The position numbers and the translations under genes are program-made. A stretch of DNA of 56,974 bases from Saprospiraceae bacterium (GTDB lineage Bacteria; Bacteroidota; Bacteroidia; Chitinophagales; Saprospiraceae), in NCBI GenBank assembly GCA_020436935.1, contig JAGQWX010000031.1, positions 1 to 56,974 of the forward strand. Reading direction: 5' to 3'. Below are positions 52,700-56,974 of the stretch, in pieces. A model generated the notes under the pieces. It saw only the letters and a program-made list of their open reading frames with translations. It was not told the origin of the DNA and searched no databases. Position 1 is the stretch's first letter. Every line of letters starts with the position of its first letter.

Positions 52700-53752
52700 A
52701 TGATAGTAACAGCGGCCCATATAGCAGAATTAATTGGAGGCACCGTCGAGGGAGACCCCACGCTAAAGATAACTGGCCCCGCAAAAATTGAAGAAGGTTT
52801 TGATGGTGCCATCTCATTTTTATCAAACCCTAAATATGAGCACTTTATCTACACCACCAAAGCTTCAGCAGTTCTTGTATCCAAAGACTTTATTCCATCA
52901 CATGCAGTAAATTGCACCCTCATTAAAGTGAATAATGTGTACGAGTCACTGGGTATTTTGCTAGGACATTTTTCAGGTGACGGTAACACTGAGTCTGGGA
53001 TTTCTTCTTTGGCCTTTGTTCATGAGAAAGCGGAATTGGGTAATGAAGTGACCATTGGAAACTTTTCACATGTTTCTGCAGGAGTGAAGATCGGTGACCA
53101 TACAGTCATTGCTGAACAGGTATTTTTAGGGAAAAATGTGACCATTGGACAAAATTGCATCATCTATCCGGGGGTTAAAATATATCACGGTTGTGTGGTT
53201 GGCAATGATTGTGTTATTCACGCCAACTCAGTATTAGGTAGCGATGGTTTTGGATTTTCTCCTAAAGAAGATGGTACTTATTCAAAATTGCCGCAGATTG
53301 GCAATGTAGTCCTTGAAGACCATGTAGAAATCGGTGCCTGTACAGTGATAGACAGAGCCACCATGGGAAGCACTGTCATTGAGAAAGGCGTCAAGCTGGA
53401 TAATCTCATCCAGATCGCACACAATGTGAGGGTTGGAAAAAATACAGTCATTGCAGCGCAAACCGGAGTAGCAGGAAGTACGTCTGTAGGTGAGAACTCC
53501 ATCATTGGCGGTCAGGTAGGAATCGTAGGTCACCTTAAGCTGGCGGATCGATTGATGATACAGGCCAAGTCAGGTGTATCAGGCAACATCTCCGAACCGG
53601 GAAAAAAATTGTACGGTTATCCGGCGATCGATTATCAGAAATACCTCAAATCTTATGCTTACTTCAAAAACCTGGACCAGATCGTAGATAAAATCAGGTC
53701 CCTGGAAAAAGAAGTGGATAAATTGAAACAAAATAACAACACCAACTTTTAG
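52700..53752 (+). CDS. lpxD: UDP-3-O-acylglucosamine N-acyltransferase
   Basis: LpxD catalyses the third step of lipid A synthesis, adding the N-linked hydroxyacyl chain. The frame starts at 52601, but family N-termini begin M-x-x-T-A-x-x-I-A, so ATG 52700 (MIVTAAHIAEL) is chosen, giving 350 residues. The N-terminal uridine-binding domain (about 1-95) has I-S-F-L-S-N-P-K-Y. A left-handed beta-helix of hexapeptide repeats spans about 100-300, including H-A-N-S-V-L-G-S-D-G-F-G-F near 178 and I-A-H-N-V near 235 with the catalytic His. A short C-terminal coiled helix ends the protein. It is the first gene of the lpxD, lpxC-fabZ, lpxA operon. Confidence 0.95.
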   Translation: MIVTAAHIAELIGGTVEGDPTLKITGPAKIEEGFDGAISFLSNPKYEHFIYTTKASAVLVSKDFIPSHAVNCTLIKVNNVYESLGILLGHFSGDGNTESGISSLAFVHEKAELGNEVTIGNFSHVSAGVKIGDHTVIAEQVFLGKNVTIGQNCIIYPGVKIYHGCVVGNDCVIHANSVLGSDGFGFSPKEDGTYSKLPQIGNVVLEDHVEIGACTVIDRATMGSTVIEKGVKLDNLIQIAHNVRVGKNTVIAAQTGVAGSTSVGENSIIGGQVGIVGHLKLADRLMIQAKSGVSGNISEPGKKLYGYPAIDYQKYLKSYAYFKNLDQIVDKIRSLEKEVDKLKQNNNTNF

Positions 53753-53777
53753 AATATAATTAAGAACAAAGACCAGG

Positions 53778-55166
53778 ATGAAATTAAGAACAATCAATGA
53801 AAGTGTAGTATTGTATGGCAAAGGCCTCCATACTGCAAAAGAAACCACGGTCAAAATCATTCCGGCTGAAAACGGCGGCATCAAGTTCAAAAGAGTTGAT
53901 GTATCGCCCGCTGTCACTATACCTGCTGATCCAAATTTTGTTACAAAAACAAGCAGAAGCACAACCATAGCATCAGGAGAAGTTTCCGTTACCACCATCG
54001 AACATTTGATGTCAGCCCTGCATGGCATGGGTGTTGACAATGCTGTCATCGAAGTGGACAATGATGAAATCCCCATTCTGGATGGAAGTGCACAACCCTT
54101 CATAAAGGCCATCGACAGTGTTGGCATACGCGACGTAGAGGAGGAAATCGATGAATACGTGGTCACTGAACCCATCAACCTTAAAGACGAAGCAACAGGT
54201 TCTGAAATCATCGCTCTTCCAGGAGACAAATATGAGCTCCACGTCATCATAGACTTTCCGGGCGCTGCTGTTGATCAGCAAACGGCGGGAGTACATAACC
54301 TGGAAGATTACCGATCAGAGATTGCCCCTTGCAGAACCTTCGTTTTCACCAATGAACTCGAGCACCTGCTGGCACACGACCTCATCAAGGGTGGTGACCT
54401 CAGCAACGCGCTGGTTATCGCAGAAAAAGGTCTGACACAGGAAAAACTGGACGAAATGACGACCAGATTTCATCTGCCAAGGCACACCATCAATCCCAAC
54501 GGCTTGATCAACAACACCACATTGCACTTCAACAATGAACTGGCAAGACACAAACTGCTCGACCTCATCGGAGATCTTGCACTGGTAGGGAAAAGAATAA
54601 AAGGAAAAATCATTGCCATCAAGCCTGGGCATAAAATAAATACGGATTTTGCTCGTATTCTAAAGAAGAAAGCAGCCGAACAAAAGAAGAGTAAAGGCAG
54701 ACCAATGTACGATCCCGATCTTGCACCGCTAATGGATGTAGAAAAGGTCAAGTCGATGCTGCCCCACCGTTTTCCTTTTTTGCTTGTTGACAAAATAATT
54801 GAGTTATCTGCCAATCACGTTGTAGGCATAAAAAACGTTACATTTAATGAAGAGTTTTTCCAAGGTCATTTTCCCGGAAATCCGGTTTTTCCCGGAGTTC
54901 TTCAAATGGAAGCCCTGGCCCAAACAGGTGGTATTCTCGCCCTTTCAACGGTGGAAGAACCTGAATTGTGGGATACCTACTTCTTAAAAATGGACAATGT
55001 CAAATTCAAAGCCAAAGTTTTGCCGGGTGATACCCTCATTTTAAAAATGGAGTTGCTCACCCCCATCAGACGTGGGATCGTGCACATGCAGGGTTCAGCA
55101 TACGTCGGATCAAAACTTGTGAGTGAAGGCGAACTGATAGCACAAATTGTAAAACGAACTAAGTAA
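53778..55166 (+). CDS. lpxC-fabZ: LpxC-FabZ fusion: UDP-3-O-acyl-GlcNAc deacetylase and hydroxyacyl-ACP dehydratase
   Basis: The 462-residue protein fuses two enzymes, as is characteristic of Bacteroidota. Residues 1 to about 305 are LpxC, the zinc deacetylase that commits lipid A synthesis. Its metal site is visible as H in T-I-E-H-L-M-S-A-L-H-G near 75 and the H-K-L-L-D-L-I-G-D segment near 258 (His and Asp ligands). Residues about 315-462 are FabZ, with F-Q-G-H-F-P-G-N-P-V-F-P-G-V near 362 containing the catalytic His and M-E-A-L-A-Q the Glu. FabZ makes enoyl-ACP for fatty acids, so the fusion may balance lipid A and phospholipid supply. It lies 25 bases after lpxD. Confidence 0.97.
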   Translation: MKLRTINESVVLYGKGLHTAKETTVKIIPAENGGIKFKRVDVSPAVTIPADPNFVTKTSRSTTIASGEVSVTTIEHLMSALHGMGVDNAVIEVDNDEIPILDGSAQPFIKAIDSVGIRDVEEEIDEYVVTEPINLKDEATGSEIIALPGDKYELHVIIDFPGAAVDQQTAGVHNLEDYRSEIAPCRTFVFTNELEHLLAHDLIKGGDLSNALVIAEKGLTQEKLDEMTTRFHLPRHTINPNGLINNTTLHFNNELARHKLLDLIGDLALVGKRIKGKIIAIKPGHKINTDFARILKKKAAEQKKSKGRPMYDPDLAPLMDVEKVKSMLPHRFPFLLVDKIIELSANHVVGIKNVTFNEEFFQGHFPGNPVFPGVLQMEALAQTGGILALSTVEEPELWDTYFLKMDNVKFKAKVLPGDTLILKMELLTPIRRGIVHMQGSAYVGSKLVSEGELIAQIVKRTK

Positions 55167-55208
55167 CACTATTAACTCTAAACCTTTAAGAATTACAAGA
55201 CAAATCAC

Positions 55209-56006
55209 ATGGAAGTAAATTACAAAATGGTAGAAATAGATCCATCGGCACAAATTGCTCACGATGTTGAGATTGGTTCTTTCTCATGTATCGCTGGCGA
55301 TGTAGTCATTGGAGAAGGCACCTGGATAGGTCCCCACGTAACTATTCTTGATGGCGTTCGCATCGGCAAAAATTGTAAAATTCACCCGGGAACAGTCCTT
55401 GGAGGTATTCCACAAGATCTCAAGTTCAAAAACGAATATTCATTACTCGAAATCGGTGACAATGTTACCGTAAGAGAATATTGTACCCTCAACAGAGGTA
55501 CCATTGATAAAGGCACAACCAAGATCGATGACAATTGTCTCATCATGGCTTATGTCCACATCGCTCATGATTGTACCATCGGTAAAAATTCTATTCTGGC
55601 CAACAGCGTCAACCTTGCAGGTCACATCGAGGTCGGAAGTCATGTCGTCATTGGTGGCATGAGTGCTGTACACCAATTTGTAAAAATCGGTGACCATGCT
55701 ATGGTAGGTGGAGGATCACTCGTAAGAAAAGACGTCCCTCCTTTTGTAAAGGCTGCCAGAGAGCCTCTTTCTTATGCAGGCGTGAATTCTATCGGTTTGA
55801 AGCGCAGAGGCTTTAGCCAGGAGGAAGTCAACAGAATCCAGGATGTATACAGATACCTTTTTGTAAAAGGTTACAATACCAAACAGGCATTGGAATTGAT
55901 CAAAGACAACGTCTCTGACCATCCGCACAAAACACAAATCCTCGACTTTATAGCCGGGTCTACCCGCGGCATGATGAAAGGATTGCGTCAGGCCAATCAG
56001 GGATAA
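55209..56006 (+). CDS. lpxA: Acyl-ACP:UDP-N-acetylglucosamine O-acyltransferase
   Basis: LpxA makes the first acylated precursor of lipid A. The 265-residue protein is mainly a left-handed beta-helix of hexapeptide repeats (about 8-190), with the catalytic His in M-A-Y-V-H-I-A-H-D near residue 116, followed by N-S-V-N-L-A-G-H and a G-G-M-S-A-V-H-Q-F segment. The C-terminal helical domain carries S-Y-A-G-V-N-S-I-G-L-K-R-R-G-F, typical of LpxA. ATG 55209 and ATG 55227 (MVEIDPSAQIA) are both possible; the latter matches family starts. The stop shares one base with the ATG of the ABC gene (TAATG). Confidence 0.95.
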   Translation: MEVNYKMVEIDPSAQIAHDVEIGSFSCIAGDVVIGEGTWIGPHVTILDGVRIGKNCKIHPGTVLGGIPQDLKFKNEYSLLEIGDNVTVREYCTLNRGTIDKGTTKIDDNCLIMAYVHIAHDCTIGKNSILANSVNLAGHIEVGSHVVIGGMSAVHQFVKIGDHAMVGGGSLVRKDVPPFVKAAREPLSYAGVNSIGLKRRGFSQEEVNRIQDVYRYLFVKGYNTKQALELIKDNVSDHPHKTQILDFIAGSTRGMMKGLRQANQG

Positions 56007-56632
56007 TGGACATTCGCCTGGAGAACATAGGCAAAAGGTTCGCATTCCAGACCATCCTTAAATCTGTAAATCTTACGCTAAGAGCAGGAGAAGCCATTGG
56101 CATCTCAGGAAGAAATGGTGCAGGAAAATCAACCCTGCTCAAAATGATCAGTGGCTATCTCAGCCCTAGTCAGGGAAACATTTCTTATTCAAAAGAAGGG
56201 CAAAACATTGCCGATGACCTTTGGTTTCGTCACTATGTATTTACCGCTCCATACATCGACCTCCCACCCTATTTTACGGTTAAAGAACTGCTCGAGCACT
56301 ATCGAAAGTTCAAAAATGTGCGTCTTCAAAACGACAGTGAATTCATCGACTTTTGCGAATTGTCCAACATCAAAAACAAAAGAATCGGACAGTTCTCCAG
56401 CGGAATGCAACAAAGGCTCAGCCTGGGCCTTGCATTCAATTCTGATGTAGACCTCTACCTGTTGGACGAACCCACATCCTACCTTGACACCCATGCCAAG
56501 GAATGGTTTCATCAAAAATTGAGCGAAGTCAGATCAAAGAGTGTCATCATTGCTTCCAACGACCACCAGGATTTTTCGGGCATCGATACCATTTATAGCA
56601 TCAGGGAGAAGACGGTGGTGTTGAATGGTTAA
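56006..56632 (+). CDS. ABC transporter ATPase next to lpxA
   Basis: The 208-residue ATPase has Walker A G-R-N-G-A-G-K-S near residue 34, signature F-S-S-G-M-Q-Q-R near 131, and Walker B L-Y-L-L-D-E-P near 152. It is short, without additional domains, and of the CcmA/YadG-like type. An ATPase of this kind follows lpxA in many Bacteroidota genomes. It is coupled to lpxA by a one-base overlap. The substrate and membrane partner are unknown; a permease gene is not in view. The last two codons and the stop (AAT GGT TAA) already belong to the heptanucleotide repeat that follows. Confidence 0.85.
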   Translation: MDIRLENIGKRFAFQTILKSVNLTLRAGEAIGISGRNGAGKSTLLKMISGYLSPSQGNISYSKEGQNIADDLWFRHYVFTAPYIDLPPYFTVKELLEHYRKFKNVRLQNDSEFIDFCELSNIKNKRIGQFSSGMQQRLSLGLAFNSDVDLYLLDEPTSYLDTHAKEWFHQKLSEVRSKSVIIASNDHQDFSGIDTIYSIREKTVVLNG

Positions 56633-56665
56633 TGGTTAATGGTTAAATGTTAATGGTAAATGGTT
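56624..56665. repeat. AATGGTT heptanucleotide repeat overlapping a stop codon
   Basis: Three perfect AATGGTT copies (56624-56644) are followed by about three degenerate copies. The array begins inside the ABC ATPase gene and supplies its stop codon. The repeat contains TAA in all three phases, so changes in copy number would alter only the last few residues. Confidence 0.85.
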
Positions 56666-56730
56666 AATTGAACCACCTTTCCTAATGGGCCGGGGCGTAA
56701 TAAGGTAAATGCGGCATAGATTGCATGGAT
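56666..56730. other. Spacer between heptanucleotide array and tandem repeat
   Basis: This short stretch contains a degenerate version of the GC-rich motif and overlapping short repeats of the form TTGCATGGATGGCATGG. No gene is seen in 56633-56974. Confidence 0.5.
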
Positions 56731-56974
56731 GGCATGGATTGCATAGGAGGTAAAGATGGCTAAGACAGGATACTCCTCTCAAAAATGTGATCCAAAGCTG
56801 TAACAAAGGGTAATTGTGTAAACTCCCCTTTAGGGGCCGGGGGTAAAAGGGCATGGATTGCATAGGAGGTACGGTTGCTCAGACAGAATACTATTCCCAA
56901 AAATGTGATCCAAAGCTGTAACAAAGGGTAATTGTGTAAACTCCCCTTTAGGGGCCGGGGGTAAAAGGGCATGG
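56731..56974. repeat. Tandem repeat with ~118-bp unit, running off the window end
   Basis: Two copies are present (starting at about 56731 and 56850) and a third begins at about 56967. Period is 118-119 bases. The second half of each unit (aatgtgatcc... to the palindrome) is almost identical, while the first part differs by several bases. Each unit contains CCCCTTTAGGGG-CCGGGGG, a perfect 12-base palindrome that could form a hairpin, and a related decayed copy (CTAATGGGCCGGGG) lies near 56680. It has no credible coding capacity. Intergenic GC-rich palindromes of this kind are frequent in Bacteroidota. Confidence 0.85.

Noticed and set aside
53579-54250. Minus-strand frame of 223 codons opposite lpxD and lpxC
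   Set aside because: It lies antisense across two well-supported genes and has no recognisable protein features.
56636-56972. Short minus-strand frames beginning MPFYPRPLKG in the tandem repeat
   Set aside because: They are translations of the repeat unit containing the GC-rich palindrome and repeat along with it; no sign of coding selection.
56731-56974. CRISPR array
   Set aside because: The repeats are about 118 bases with no short constant repeat alternating with unique spacers, and no cas genes are nearby.

Overview
The window is chromosomal DNA of a Bacteroidota member, most likely a Saprospiria/Chitinophagia-type environmental bacterium. The evidence is: a SusC/SusD pair; three very large secreted proteins ending in type IX secretion (T9SS) sorting tails; promoters of the Bacteroidota form TTTG-N~20-TAnnTTTG; an lpxD / lpxC-fabZ fusion / lpxA cluster; and a nos cluster of the Sec-dependent (clade II) type.

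Region 1 (1-21314) is a polysaccharide utilisation locus. On the minus strand, in transcription order, it has susC, susD, a 1037-aa T9SS protein with an alpha-helical N-terminal domain I cannot assign, a 1362-aa protein with five LamG and two FN3 domains, a GH130 enzyme, an ABC sugar-binding lipoprotein, two ABC permeases, a second GH130 enzyme and the start of a further lipoprotein. An AraC regulator and a beta-helix protein diverge from susC. GH130 points to beta-mannosides. Outer-membrane SusCD import combined with an inner-membrane CUT1 ABC importer that has no ATPase gene in view is unusual.

Region 2 (21315-23333) is a scar. It holds a TPR-protein fragment whose start codon appears to have become ACG, joined to the C-terminal part of a trans-aconitate methyltransferase, followed by a small CrtO-like acyltransferase.

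Region 3 (23334-34792) is a denitrification and nitrosative-stress island. The minus-strand unit encodes a cytochrome c lipoprotein, a degenerate haem-copper-oxidase-like membrane protein, a group III truncated haemoglobin and a cupin. The divergent plus-strand unit is nosZ, a small membrane protein, nosL, nosD, nosF, nosY, a TonB-dependent copper receptor of the NosA/OprC type, and an Rrf2 regulator. An AT-rich palindrome is shared by the nosZ promoter and the rrf2 upstream region and suggests an NsrR-like circuit.

Region 4 (34859-46748) holds a haem-binding dehydrogenase-like lipoprotein, an operon for a 2-oxoacid:acceptor oxidoreductase (a GltD-like/ferredoxin fusion plus alpha and beta subunits), a CBS-domain protein, and feoA-feoB-endonuclease with a probable metal-regulator operator.

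Region 5 (47083-56974) contains a four-repeat T9SS protein with an SGNH esterase domain, a UbiD-family decarboxylase, the lipid A operon lpxD, lpxC-fabZ, lpxA with an ABC ATPase, and finally a heptanucleotide repeat and a ~118-bp tandem repeat that runs off the end. I saw no tRNA, rRNA, CRISPR array or intact insertion sequence. All assignments come from reading motifs by eye; no database search was run.
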